64,000 nt of DNA, from positions 124,001 through 188,000 of the forward strand of contig JAIPJS010000001.1 in the NCBI GenBank assembly GCA_021734025.1, given 5' to 3'. Numbering within the stretch: the stretch's first letter is position 1; every line of letters begins with the position of its first letter. Below the pieces are notes generated by a model that did not search any database, was not told the origin of the DNA, and worked only from the letters and a program-made list of their open reading frames with translations. Shown here one piece after another: positions 28,345 to 37,323 of the stretch. Both the position numbers and the translations under genes were made by a program. This DNA is from Candidatus Neomarinimicrobiota bacterium (lineage in GTDB: Bacteria > Fidelibacterota > JAANXI01).

Positions 28345-29661
28345 ATGAAAATGTCCGTAAAGTTTTCCGGTATTTTACTACTTGTTGTCATTTTGATCCT
28401 ATCGGCATGCGGACAAAAAGAAAACGAGGATTCCGACAAGAGAACTTTGACTTTCTGGCACAGTTTCGTCTCAGCAACTCGTCCGGCGTTAGATACACTC
28501 GTGCATGAGTTCGAGCAGAGTCATCCGCACATTTCACTCGAGCCACAGTACATTCAGACCGGTGATGCGCTGGCCTACAAACTGCTGTCAACGATTCAGA
28601 GCGGCACGACTCCGGATATCGCCTGGGTGCACAGCGACTTCCTGAACAAGTTGGCCGCCTCTGGACGAATCTATCCGATACGGGAGTTGGCCGATGAATA
28701 CGGTTCCGGCGAACAGCAACTGTTTGGTGATATACGCGAGGGGCTCCTCACTTCAGCCTCCTGGAATGATACGTTGTACGCATTGCCTATGGAAGCCTCA
28801 ACCCTTGCGCTCGTATATAATGAATCACTGCTACGGAAAGCCGGATTGCCTCCGAAGCCACCGGAAACCTGGGCAGAGTTGAAAGAATACACAGCACGGT
28901 TATCCCTGGATAAAAATGAAGACGGGATTTTGGAGCGATACGGCTTTTATGTCCCCGTTTTCACAGCCTCCGGGCCGCTGAATATGTGGATGATTATGCA
29001 GTGGATGCCGTTCTATTGGCAGGCAGGGGGACAGGAGGTAAACGCAGATGAGACAAAAGTGTTGTTCGATTCGCCCCCGGGAATTCAAGCACTCGCGTTC
29101 TGGAAAGAATTATGGGAGATGCAAAATTTTACTCAATTTTCCCTGAGCCACGATAACGGTTTTGTGAGTCAGACAGTGGCTATGGTTATCGACGGCCCGT
29201 GGAATCTCCCGACATATCGTAAAATTGACGAGTTTCATTGGAATATTGCACCCTTACCTTCCGGGCCTGCTGGCGATTTTACCTATCTCGGCGGCGAACA
29301 CCTTGCCGTCTTCAGAAGCACTGAGCACCCGGACGCAGCCTGGGAATTCCTGTCCTGGGTAACCCAGCCGGAAGTACAAGCCAGGTTTGCTATGAACTCC
29401 GGTTATCTACCAGTTTCAAAGCAAGCGTTGCATCTGCCGGAATTTCAGGAATTTCTGGAGCAGGATCCTCAATACGCCGGTTTTGTCAAATTACTCGGGA
29501 ATGCTCGGGTTCGGCATCGGTTCGACCGGAGCTGGATGGAGGTCAATCGTCTGCTTGGGGAGGCAATTGAGAGATCAGTCATTGGAGAGAAAAGTCCGGA
29601 AAAAGTACTAAGACAATCTGTGCGGAAAATTAATACCGAACTACTTGCTGGTGAAAAATGA
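28345..29661 (+). CDS. ABC-type sugar solute-binding lipoprotein
   Basis: A 438-residue family 1 extracellular solute-binding protein. The lipoprotein signal ends in the lipobox 'LSAC' with C22 as the acylated residue. The body has typical features ('LTFWHSFVSATRPALDTLV', 'DIAWVHSDFLNKLA', 'AMVIDGPWNLPTYR', 'WEFLSWVTQPEVQARFA'). It would capture an oligosaccharide in the periplasm and hand it to an ABC permease. No permease or ATPase gene follows, so its partner must be elsewhere. A TTGACA at 28301-28306 is a candidate -35 box, but no well-spaced -10 is evident. Confidence 0.88.
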   Translation: MKMSVKFSGILLLVVILILSACGQKENEDSDKRTLTFWHSFVSATRPALDTLVHEFEQSHPHISLEPQYIQTGDALAYKLLSTIQSGTTPDIAWVHSDFLNKLAASGRIYPIRELADEYGSGEQQLFGDIREGLLTSASWNDTLYALPMEASTLALVYNESLLRKAGLPPKPPETWAELKEYTARLSLDKNEDGILERYGFYVPVFTASGPLNMWMIMQWMPFYWQAGGQEVNADETKVLFDSPPGIQALAFWKELWEMQNFTQFSLSHDNGFVSQTVAMVIDGPWNLPTYRKIDEFHWNIAPLPSGPAGDFTYLGGEHLAVFRSTEHPDAAWEFLSWVTQPEVQARFAMNSGYLPVSKQALHLPEFQEFLEQDPQYAGFVKLLGNARVRHRFDRSWMEVNRLLGEAIERSVIGEKSPEKVLRQSVRKINTELLAGEK

Positions 29662-29713
29662 GTACCCATCCGTGTAATATGAATTATTTGAATAATCCCA
29701 ACGGAGGTCAATA

Positions 29714-30745
29714 ATGGAGTACCATTTTCTTGGGCGATCCGGATTGCGCGTCTCCGAACTCTGTTTCGGAGTCATGTCGTTCAACGATCAGGAGGAATGG
29801 TCGCACATCGCAACCATGTCTCAGGCGGACGCGAACAATCTGGTGGATATGGCGATCGACAAAGGTATCAACATCTTTGATACCGCAGATATCTACGCCG
29901 GCGGGCGATCGGAGGAGATGCTTGGCCAAGCCCTGAAAGGCAGGCGGGATAAATATCTGATCGCCACGAAGTTCGGATTCCGGATGGGCGACGAAGGCCC
30001 GAACGGTGTGGGATTGTCCCGCAAGCGGATTGTGGAAGCCTGCGAAGCGAGTTTGAAGCGATTGCAGACGGATTACATCGACCTCTACCAAATCCATTCC
30101 TACGATTTCATCACGCCAATCGAGGAAACGTTGCAGGCGCTGAACCAGCTCATTGAACAGGGCAAGGTGCGATATATCGGATGCTCCAATTTTACCGGTT
30201 GGCAGCTGATGAAGGCGATGGCCACGTCGGAGAAATACGGAAATGAACGGTTAATAAGTCTACAGGCCTATTACTCGCTCCTTGGACGTGATCTGGAGTT
30301 CGAACTCGTGCCCGTTTGTCAGGATCAGGAGATCGGTATCATGGTTTGGAGTCCCCTGCACGGCGGCGTTCTCACCGGCAAGTATCACTTTTCCGACGAG
30401 TGGCCGGACGGCACGCGAATTCAGGAACCCGACGACCAAACTCCATACGACCGGGAGCAGGGCGAAAAGGTGCTGCGGGCAGTAAAAGAAATCGCAGATG
30501 AGCGCGGAGTCTCCCTGGCACAGGTTTCTCTGAACTATCTTCTGAGAAAGCAAGGAGTGTCTACCGTCGTCATCGGCGCCCAGAATGAAAAACAACTGAA
30601 AGATAACTTGGCGACCGTCGACTGGAAACTATCGGAGGATGAAGTAGAGAGACTCAATGAGGTAAGCGAGCCGTATAAGCCGTATCCCCACTGGTATTTC
30701 GATATTTTTCGCAAAGAGGAGATGGATTTAAATCGCTACAACTAA
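29714..30745 (+). CDS. Aldo/keto reductase
   Basis: A 343-residue NADPH-dependent oxidoreductase with a TIM barrel. Catalytic residues are in 'IFDTADIYAGG' (Asp, Tyr), 'LIATKFGF' (Lys) and 'YQIHSYDF' (His). The cofactor segment 'VIGAQNEKQLKDNL' is near the C-terminus. It resembles the YghZ/Kv-beta-related group that reduces aldehydes or aldoses. A clear GGAGG precedes the ATG. The following gene is a second AKR of the same general type. Confidence 0.9.
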   Translation: MEYHFLGRSGLRVSELCFGVMSFNDQEEWSHIATMSQADANNLVDMAIDKGINIFDTADIYAGGRSEEMLGQALKGRRDKYLIATKFGFRMGDEGPNGVGLSRKRIVEACEASLKRLQTDYIDLYQIHSYDFITPIEETLQALNQLIEQGKVRYIGCSNFTGWQLMKAMATSEKYGNERLISLQAYYSLLGRDLEFELVPVCQDQEIGIMVWSPLHGGVLTGKYHFSDEWPDGTRIQEPDDQTPYDREQGEKVLRAVKEIADERGVSLAQVSLNYLLRKQGVSTVVIGAQNEKQLKDNLATVDWKLSEDEVERLNEVSEPYKPYPHWYFDIFRKEEMDLNRYN

Positions 30746-30784
30746 TAATACCTATGCATTTAAAGAAAAGACTGGAGTAAGAGC

Positions 30785-31783
30785 ATGGAATACAGAAATC
30801 TCGGCAGAACCGGTGTGAAGGTCAGTCCGCTGTGTCTCGGCACAATGATGTTTGGCTGGAAAACCGAAGAGAAGGACTCGATGGACATCGTTGACAGGGC
30901 GATTGAAGGTGGGATTAACTTCATCGATACCGCCAACGTATATAGCCGGGGAACCAGTGAGGAATATGTCGGCAAAGCGCTGCAGCGAAACGGCAAAAGA
31001 AATGAAATCGTGTTGGCAACCAAAGTCCATGGCGGCATGAACGACGACGATCCGAATGCCTGGGGCAACAGTCGCCGGCATATCGTTGAGCAGTGTGAAG
31101 CCTCGCTGAAACGCTTGCAGACCGATTACATCGATCTATACCAGATTCACCGTCCCCAATCTGATATTCCCATAGATGAAACCCTCCGCGCGCTGGATGA
31201 TCTCATTAGTGCGGGCAAGGTGAGATATGTCGGCACAAGTACATTCGCAGCCTGGCAGGTGGTCGAAAGTATCTATATTGCCAAAGAATTGGGACTGAAC
31301 CGGTTCGTAAGTGAGCAGCCGCCATACCATCTTTTAGACAGACGAGTAGAGCGTGAATTACTACCGGTGGCAAAGCAATACGGGCTGGCGATTCTCCCGT
31401 GGTCACCCCTGGCCGGCGGATTCCTGACCGGGAAATATAAGCGGAAGTCAACCGGTGACGCGGGGCGACTCTCTGAAGATAATGAATGGAACCGGAATCA
31501 CTTTATCGATCCGGCATTCACAATTGCCGAGACAATAGTAAAGATGGCATCAGCCAAAGGATGTGCAACCAGTCAGCTTGCGCTGGCCTGGTGTGCGCAA
31601 CAGGACGGAGTAACCAGTCCAATTATCGGTCCGCGGACGATCCCACAACTGGAGGATAATCTGGGGGCTATTGATCTTACCCTTACTCAGGAGGATCTGG
31701 ACAAAATTGACGAGGTGGCAGAACCCGGACGCGCGACTGTTCCTTATTACGATGCGGATTTTAGTGCAAACACCTACCGATAA
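30785..31783 (+). CDS. Aldo/keto reductase
   Basis: A 332-residue paralogue-type AKR. Catalytic segments are 'FIDTANVYSRG' (Asp, Tyr), 'VLATKVHGG' (Lys) and 'YQIHRPQSD' (His). 'PIIGPRTIPQLEDNLGAIDL' is the cofactor-binding end. Length and motifs match the AKR11/YajO-like group. It lies 39 bases downstream of the first AKR in the same presumed operon and is diverged enough to suggest a different substrate. Confidence 0.9.
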   Translation: MEYRNLGRTGVKVSPLCLGTMMFGWKTEEKDSMDIVDRAIEGGINFIDTANVYSRGTSEEYVGKALQRNGKRNEIVLATKVHGGMNDDDPNAWGNSRRHIVEQCEASLKRLQTDYIDLYQIHRPQSDIPIDETLRALDDLISAGKVRYVGTSTFAAWQVVESIYIAKELGLNRFVSEQPPYHLLDRRVERELLPVAKQYGLAILPWSPLAGGFLTGKYKRKSTGDAGRLSEDNEWNRNHFIDPAFTIAETIVKMASAKGCATSQLALAWCAQQDGVTSPIIGPRTIPQLEDNLGAIDLTLTQEDLDKIDEVAEPGRATVPYYDADFSANTYR

Positions 31784-31829
31784 CGGTGAATTGAGCCAGA
31801 ATAACTCTTAGCAAAACGAAAGATTTGGT

Positions 31830-32867
31830 ATGCAAGTAGTCAATCTGATCGATTTGAAAAAGTTTAAAGTTATGGATGAGCCACCCCCGTCGTCACCCGG
31901 GGCCGGTGAAGTTCTGTTAAAAGTGCAGCGGGTTGGTATATGCGGTTCTGATATCCATTACTACCTGGAAGGGGGAATCGGTGAGCAGGTTATTGATTTT
32001 CCCTATACGGTGGGGCATGAATTCTCTGGTGCAGTCGAGGAGACCGGGGCTGGTGTGACAAACGTAAAACAAGGTGACCTGGTTGCGGTTGAACCGGCCG
32101 TCTCGTGCGGGCAATGCGACCAGTGCCGGGAAGGTCGGCCACACACCTGCAGAAAGTTAAAGTTCATCGGTGCACCCAGTCAACTCTCCGGTGCGATGAA
32201 GGAGTATATCGTGCTCCCTGCAGAAAACTGTTTTCCCGTGCCTAACGGAATGTCTCCGGAAGCCGCGTGCCTGGTGGAACCATTATCCATCGGATGCTAT
32301 GCCGTCGAACTTGCTCGGAAGCAAAAGGGGAAAACAGCGGCTATATTGGGCGCGGGGCCCATTGGATTGAGTGTACTGGAAGCCTTAAAAGAACTTAGCC
32401 CTGATACTATTTATGCCACGGATAAGCTGGACTACCGATTGTCCCTCGCTAGTGATGCCGGGGCCGGATGGACCGGGAATCCTGATAAATGCGATATTGT
32501 TAAGGAAGTTAGAGCGCTGGAACCGCTCGGGCTCGACAGCGTGTTCGAATGCTGCGGAGATCAGGAGGCCCTGGATCAGGCTATCGATTTGCTGAAACCG
32601 GGTGGAGAATTACTGATTGTAGGAATCCCCAGTGAGGACCGTATCTCGTTTGATATCAGTAAAATCCGGAGGAAGGAAATAACGATAAAGAATGTGAGAA
32701 GGCAAAATCATTGCGTTGAACCGGCAATCGATCTCATTCACAACAATCCGGAGATCGAGAACCGGATGTACACCCATGGCTTTCAATTGGAGGATACGGG
32801 GGAGGCATTTGAAATTGTCTCCGGTTACCGTGACAGGGTTATGAAGGCAATGATCCATATTTCATAG
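31830..32867 (+). CDS. Zinc-dependent alcohol/polyol dehydrogenase (MDR family)
   Basis: A 345-residue medium-chain dehydrogenase. The catalytic zinc site includes Cys in 'GICGSDIHYY' and His/Glu in 'TVGHEFSGAVEE'. The structural zinc cysteines are in 'CGQCDQCREGRPHTC', and the NAD-binding motif is 'AAILGAGPIGLSVLEA'. The nearest types are sorbitol/L-iditol or galactitol dehydrogenases. It probably oxidises a polyol or aldose from the pathway. Confidence 0.88.
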   Translation: MQVVNLIDLKKFKVMDEPPPSSPGAGEVLLKVQRVGICGSDIHYYLEGGIGEQVIDFPYTVGHEFSGAVEETGAGVTNVKQGDLVAVEPAVSCGQCDQCREGRPHTCRKLKFIGAPSQLSGAMKEYIVLPAENCFPVPNGMSPEAACLVEPLSIGCYAVELARKQKGKTAAILGAGPIGLSVLEALKELSPDTIYATDKLDYRLSLASDAGAGWTGNPDKCDIVKEVRALEPLGLDSVFECCGDQEALDQAIDLLKPGGELLIVGIPSEDRISFDISKIRRKEITIKNVRRQNHCVEPAIDLIHNNPEIENRMYTHGFQLEDTGEAFEIVSGYRDRVMKAMIHIS

Positions 32868-32970
32868 CGACGTTGGGGTATTGTCCTGCAGAAAAGTGTG
32901 TTAATTACGGGGAGTTGACTCCGGTTCGTAAAAAATTTAGTGTACTCCAAAGAATAGAAACGGCGATCAA

Positions 32971-34242
32971 TTGAATCAGTATCCCGTGATTGGCCCATCT
33001 CCGTATCACATTGTGACGAAGCCCACGGGGCCAATGTGTAATCTGTCCTGCCGGTATTGTTTTTACCTGGGAAAAGAGTTTCTCTATCCCGATACATCCG
33101 GTTTTAAGATGCCCGAGGCAGTGCTCCGAGAGTATACCCGCCAATACCTGGCCAAGCCCGGCGGTGAAGTGACTTTCACCTGGCAGGGGGGCGAGCCTAC
33201 CCTGCTGGGATTAGATTTCTATGAAAAGGCACTGTCGTTTCAGGAAGAATACAATACAGCAAACAAAGTTGTACGCAATACGCTGCAAACCAATGGATTA
33301 AAAATTGACGATTCCTGGGCGCAATTTTTCCGGGATCATGACTTTCTCATTGGACTCAGCCTCGATGGACCGGAGCATATCCACAACAGGTACCGGAAAT
33401 ACAAAAATGGAGGGGACAGTTTTACTCAGGTCAGACGCGGAATGGATTGTCTGCAAAAATACGATGTTAAATTTAATATCCTCGGATGTGTCAGCGATTA
33501 CAGTGCTCAGTTTCCCTATAAAATTTACGATTTTTACCGGGATGAAGCAGAAACGCAATACTGGCAGTTTATCCCGATCGTTGAACGGCACCATAACAGA
33601 GACAGGGATGTTACTGAATACAGCGTCAGTGCAGAGCAGTACGGTGACTTTCTCATCAGGATCTTTGATCGATGGGTTCGCAATGACATCGGAAAAATTT
33701 CCGTGCAGATCTTTGATGTAGCCTTTCGGGTCTATCTCGGCATGAATGCCGGGTTGTGCTTATTTGACGAAACTTGCGGGAATGCCCTGGCTATCGAACA
33801 CAACGGTGATCTGTACAGTTGTGACCATTTTGTGGAAACCGAGCATCATCTTGGCAACATTGGAGAAAGAACATTAAATGAGATGGTGGCGTTACCGGTG
33901 CAAAATCAATTTGGTCAGGATAAAAAAGCAACTCTGCCACAATATTGCCGTAATTGTGAAGTACAATTCATTTGTAACGGCGGCTGCCCGAAAAACCGGT
34001 TTATTAGAACACCGGAGGGGGAACCCGGTTTGAATTATCTGTGCGCTGGCTATAAGAAATTTTTTACTTATATCGATCCCCATATGCGATACCTGGCTGA
34101 GAAATATAAGGCAGGAAATACGCCCGAAATGATGATGGCATACATTCGGAATCATCCGGAACAATTTGTGGTAGAACCAAAAAGGAATGCTCTCTGTTAT
34201 TGCGGAAGCGGGAAGAAATATAAGATGTGTTGTTTGCAATAG
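32971..34242 (+). CDS. Anaerobic sulfatase-maturating enzyme (radical SAM/SPASM) with C-terminal SEC-C motif
   Basis: A 423-residue oxygen-sensitive enzyme that converts the active-site Cys (or Ser) of type I sulfatases to formylglycine. The radical-SAM cluster ligands are C23, C27 and C30 in 'MCNLSCRYCFY'. 'FTWQGGEPTLLG' is the usual glycine-rich GGEP motif. The SPASM/twitch cysteines include 'CGNAL', 'YSCDHF' and 'CRNCEVQFICNGGCPKNR'. After this, 'ALCYCGSGKKYKMCC' is a SEC-C zinc motif not needed for the core reaction. The start is TTG at 32971 with weak ribosome-site sequence. Its natural client is the Cys-type sulfatase at 18561. Confidence 0.9.
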   Translation: MNQYPVIGPSPYHIVTKPTGPMCNLSCRYCFYLGKEFLYPDTSGFKMPEAVLREYTRQYLAKPGGEVTFTWQGGEPTLLGLDFYEKALSFQEEYNTANKVVRNTLQTNGLKIDDSWAQFFRDHDFLIGLSLDGPEHIHNRYRKYKNGGDSFTQVRRGMDCLQKYDVKFNILGCVSDYSAQFPYKIYDFYRDEAETQYWQFIPIVERHHNRDRDVTEYSVSAEQYGDFLIRIFDRWVRNDIGKISVQIFDVAFRVYLGMNAGLCLFDETCGNALAIEHNGDLYSCDHFVETEHHLGNIGERTLNEMVALPVQNQFGQDKKATLPQYCRNCEVQFICNGGCPKNRFIRTPEGEPGLNYLCAGYKKFFTYIDPHMRYLAEKYKAGNTPEMMMAYIRNHPEQFVVEPKRNALCYCGSGKKYKMCCLQ

Positions 34243-34415
34243 TTAAAATTTTCTATATATGCCTTCAAATGTGGCAAATAAAGTTTTTTGCTTAATTGAT
34301 GTTCTAATTTTTAGATGACAGAACGAATTGAAAAAGTATTCCCCGACTTTGTTTTACCTATGCTTTACAAAAAAGCCTAAAACCCTGTAACGACAGCGAT
34401 TGTAGAGAGTATAAG

Positions 34416-34475
34416 TGCCGGAGGAGGGACTCGAACCCACACGGTGAAAAATCACCAACGGATTTTAAGTCCGTT
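34416..34475 (-). other. tRNA-Leu(UAA) 3'-half fragment, probable attachment site
   Basis: On the minus strand the sequence has a complete anticodon arm (34457-34475; six-base stem, loop CTTAAAA, anticodon TAA), a variable arm GGTGATTTTTCACC, a T-arm with GGTTCGAGTCC and the acceptor end TCCGGCA finishing at 34416. The D-arm and 5' acceptor strand are absent; sequence beyond 34475 is unrelated. This is what remains when an integrase uses the anticodon loop and 3' half of a tRNA gene as its target. One T-stem pair is imperfect, consistent with a non-functional scar. The reconstituted full tRNA should lie at the far right end of the element. Confidence 0.78.
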
Positions 34476-34680
34476 ATTATCAAACACTTAAACTGTTGTA
34501 ATAACAGATATTTATAAATTTGAAAAATTGTCTATGTAACGAATATGTAACGAGTTTCGCGGATTTTATGTCCTGCCAAAATTTCTATATCCTTAAAAAT
34601 GAAATAAACTCTTCATTATTTTAATTTCGGCCTATTTATACCGGACAGAGTATTAGAAGTCCGCTGTTTTAAAAAATAAG

Positions 34681-34699
34681 ACCCTTTATTTACAAGGGT
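34681..34699 (-). terminator. Probable intrinsic terminator for the minus-strand gene
   Basis: ACCCTT (34681-34686) pairs with AAGGGT (34694-34699) around a seven-base loop. Read on the minus strand it is followed by CTTATTTTTT. It lies 34 bases past the stop of the gene at 34733-36055. Confidence 0.5.
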
Positions 34700-34732
34700 T
34701 TTAGGGCATACATGGATCACCTATAACAAAAA

Positions 34733-36055
34733 TTATCCGCTGTCTTTTGAATACTTTTTTATCAGAATTTGTAACGGCCGGATCCACATGTCATAATCTT
34801 TGCGGGGCGAATACTCTTTAAGCCACTTTTGGATGAGGGGAATCACTTGTTTTGGGACATCGTCTCTTAATTTAAAATTGGATATGAATCGAAGTTTATT
34901 AAAATCTCGATCTGAATATTCGATGAGATCAAAGGGATGAGCAAATTTGTATTTGCCTCCATCCCCTAATAAGTGCTTTTCCAATGCCGAATCAAATTCC
35001 TGCGATTCTAAAAAAGTATTCCACCTTTCCTTTTGCTCTGTTTTTCGCCGATGGGCAGCCTTTGCACATTTATTGCGGTAATCTGACATTATATCATAAT
35101 GGTTGAGTTTGTCTTCGGGAATTTCTTTTGCACAGTATTTCCGATTTTCCTCACTGCGAAAATATCGGCCGCATTCCGGGCAGACGACAAGATAATTTTT
35201 ACTTATATCCTGGACTGCCATTAGGAAAGCAGCATCCCACAAAGATGAGAAGACTAGATTTAAATGGGGGACGTTATTTTGGTCAAAATCAATTATTGTT
35301 CTGAAACGTAACGCCCGCCTTCGCCACAACCGTTTCAATTGTACCGAATTTTGAGTATACACATCTTTGGAAAACTTTTGAACTTCCTCCTGAAATATTT
35401 TGATTCCCAATCGAAGGGAAGGGGGCCAGAGTTTATCTAATGCTCGTCTTGAACCCTCATAATCTTCGACATCGAATTTCTCACCATAATACAACTGTTT
35501 TGCTGTGGTAGAATAGGTGACCTCTGTAGGCGGAAGCGAAAATAATTCATGAAAAAATGTGGTACCAGATTCAAATCGATACCCTATGAATGTACTTTCG
35601 TTTGTCTGTTCAAGTGAAAACGAATCATAATGATGCCCTGTAGCAAACGTCGTATCATTTATTTTTTTTATATTCTCATCGTATAGGTCCAACTTTAAAA
35701 TTTTGGTTTGTCCATACGTCGGATTTGGTCCTTGTGGAGGTATTTCCTGGTCATACCGAAATCCAAGACCCAATAGGCCCCAATCATATACAAATTGCAG
35801 GATGGCATCATTATTTGATCTATCGAGATTTAACAGCTCAAGATGGGGCAGACTCTCTGGGGGTAAAAATCCTGGTCTTTGGTATTCCCTATCATCCTGA
35901 CCTAAAAAATTGAATAATTCCAAGGGCCGATATTCTTTAATATCTGTTGCCGAATCATTATTGCGGGCGGGTGCCACTACCCCATTGCTGTAAACCTCAT
36001 ATTCAGTAGCCTTCCACCATTTGCTGCGACTTTTGTAGGGGGTCCAAAAACGCAT
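34733..36055 (-). CDS. Unknown protein with a C-terminal zinc-finger-like segment
   Basis: A 440-residue protein that I do not recognise. A Cys-rich part, 'VVCPECGRYFRSEENRKYC' with a later 'KCAKAAHRRKTEQK', resembles the CGNR-type zinc finger in spacing and in the basic tail, suggesting nucleic-acid binding. ATG at 36055 is preferred over 36061 because GAAGGAGAG then sits at normal distance. It is the only long minus-strand gene in the window and the first gene inside the tRNA scar. Divergent orientation to the replication module suggests a separate, perhaps regulatory or cargo, function. Confidence 0.55.
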   Translation of the reverse strand: MRFWTPYKSRSKWWKATEYEVYSNGVVAPARNNDSATDIKEYRPLELFNFLGQDDREYQRPGFLPPESLPHLELLNLDRSNNDAILQFVYDWGLLGLGFRYDQEIPPQGPNPTYGQTKILKLDLYDENIKKINDTTFATGHHYDSFSLEQTNESTFIGYRFESGTTFFHELFSLPPTEVTYSTTAKQLYYGEKFDVEDYEGSRRALDKLWPPSLRLGIKIFQEEVQKFSKDVYTQNSVQLKRLWRRRALRFRTIIDFDQNNVPHLNLVFSSLWDAAFLMAVQDISKNYLVVCPECGRYFRSEENRKYCAKEIPEDKLNHYDIMSDYRNKCAKAAHRRKTEQKERWNTFLESQEFDSALEKHLLGDGGKYKFAHPFDLIEYSDRDFNKLRFISNFKLRDDVPKQVIPLIQKWLKEYSPRKDYDMWIRPLQILIKKYSKDSG

Positions 36056-36182
36056 ACACATCTCTCCTTCGATCTATCGAGTAATTTCCCGGTAATTGAT
36101 TCATCTTGCGCAGAAAGTATGTTAAAGCAAATCAGGCACCATATTAATTGCACTGGGAAAATGAAAAAAAACGACAACGAAA

Positions 36183-36401
36183 ATGTCTGACAAATCTGTC
36201 CTCAAATCAATTGAAAAATCGATGCTAATCGCCCACAAACGGTTCTTGAATTATCAAGAATTTGCGGCCTATGCTAACCTATCCGAACAGTATGTGCGTA
36301 ACCTCATCCACGCCGGAAAACTCCCCACGGTTCGGCTCTGGGAAAATGGAAATCGATTCATTGACATGAAAGCAATAATTAAAAGAATTGAAACAAAATG
36401 A
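36183..36401 (+). CDS. Excisionase-like helix-turn-helix protein
   Basis: A 72-residue protein with a MerR/Xis-type winged helix: 'FLNYQEFAAYANLSEQYVRN' is the HTH and 'GKLPTVRLWENGNRFIDMKA' the wing. Small proteins of this type bend DNA for excision or act as regulators in integrative elements. The ribosome site is weak; an internal ATG at 36222 is possible. The stop overlaps the start of the primase gene by four bases (ATGA), so it heads the replication operon. Confidence 0.7.
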   Translation: MSDKSVLKSIEKSMLIAHKRFLNYQEFAAYANLSEQYVRNLIHAGKLPTVRLWENGNRFIDMKAIIKRIETK

Positions 36402-37312
36402 AATTTGAAGAGCTACTTAGCAATCTTCAGGGGGTAAAGGAGGGACAGGGAGGCCAATTCACGGCCTTATGTCCGGCACATAAAGACCATGAGCCGAGCT
36501 TATCCGTTAAACAAACGCAGGATGGGACTATGTTATTGAAGTGTTTCACCGGGTGTTCAGTTGAGGCAATTTGTCAATCCATCGGAATACAAGTTTCTGA
36601 TTTGTTTAAGAACAAGCACCGAAAGGAATCCCAGCAGCATCGAATGTCCTCGTCCAAATTTGTTGACAATTCACTCTACGAAAAATGTTTGTCGCAGCAA
36701 GCATTAAATCCCTTCGCAAAGTTTCTCGCCAATGACGCTTTTTGCTCACTTGAAACACAACGACGTTTCCATATAGGATATCTGGAAAATGGATTTACTG
36801 TTTTTTTTCAAGTTGATCAAAATCTCCAAATCATCAATGCGAAACAGATAAAATATGATAATAGAGGCCATCGGATTAAAAACCAGACAGGGTTCCCGCT
36901 GATTAAGAAATCTGAAGGTGGCCGACAGATTTTATATGGGCTATGGCAATTACCCTGCGATAGGCCAGTTATGCTCGTTGAGTCGGAAAAAACGGCGGTC
37001 ATCATGTCGCAGTGGCGCACGGATTTTGTATGGATAGCGAAAGGGTCTGCACATGGACTAACCAAAGAAAAAGCGCAGCCCCTTCAGAATCGAGATGTCA
37101 CTCTGCTGATAGATGCCGATGACGCAGGCCGAAAGACAGCGGTGCAAGATAAAAGTCTAATTGAATCAATGGGGTGCCGGGTAATCATCAAGGACCTTTT
37201 CCCCAATCGCAATGACGGGTATGATATCGCGGATCTCTGGATCGATTTGCATAAGGACTGGCCCCAGGGAAAGGACTACAGCGTTGGAGAGAGCTATGAA
37301 CAATTTTTATAG
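36398..37312 (+). CDS. Primase: CHC2-type zinc finger plus Toprim domain
   Basis: A 304-residue element-encoded DNA primase-like protein. The N-terminal zinc finger is in 'ALCPAHKDHEPSLSV' and 'LLKCFTGCSVEAIC', as in DnaG and phage primases. The Toprim domain has 'VMLVESEKTAVIM' (catalytic Glu) and 'VTLLIDADDAGRKTA' (DxD). It is shorter than DnaG and lacks a helicase domain; the helicase-like protein is the next gene, 11 bases on. Together they should initiate replication of the element's DNA after excision. Confidence 0.85.
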   Translation: MKFEELLSNLQGVKEGQGGQFTALCPAHKDHEPSLSVKQTQDGTMLLKCFTGCSVEAICQSIGIQVSDLFKNKHRKESQQHRMSSSKFVDNSLYEKCLSQQALNPFAKFLANDAFCSLETQRRFHIGYLENGFTVFFQVDQNLQIINAKQIKYDNRGHRIKNQTGFPLIKKSEGGRQILYGLWQLPCDRPVMLVESEKTAVIMSQWRTDFVWIAKGSAHGLTKEKAQPLQNRDVTLLIDADDAGRKTAVQDKSLIESMGCRVIIKDLFPNRNDGYDIADLWIDLHKDWPQGKDYSVGESYEQFL

Positions 37313-37323
37313 TGAGGTATTTT

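Larger units (their letters stand above)
34243..34732 (+). other. Junction between the sugar operon and the integrated element
   Basis: AT-rich non-coding stretch. It contains a tRNA-Leu 3'-half fragment (34416-34475) and a hairpin plus T-rich terminator for the minus-strand gene (34681-34699). Left of the fragment the sequence is chromosomal; right of it the gene content becomes that of a mobile element. No other gene is seen. Confidence 0.7.

Noticed and set aside
1-34242. Classical Bacteroidetes SusC/SusD polysaccharide locus
   Set aside because: No TonB-dependent receptor or SusD-like lipoprotein is present; the only binding protein is an ABC-type lipoprotein.
34416-34500. Complete functional tRNA gene
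   Set aside because: Only the anticodon, variable, T and acceptor 3' portions exist; sequence past 34475 cannot form a D-arm or 5' acceptor strand.
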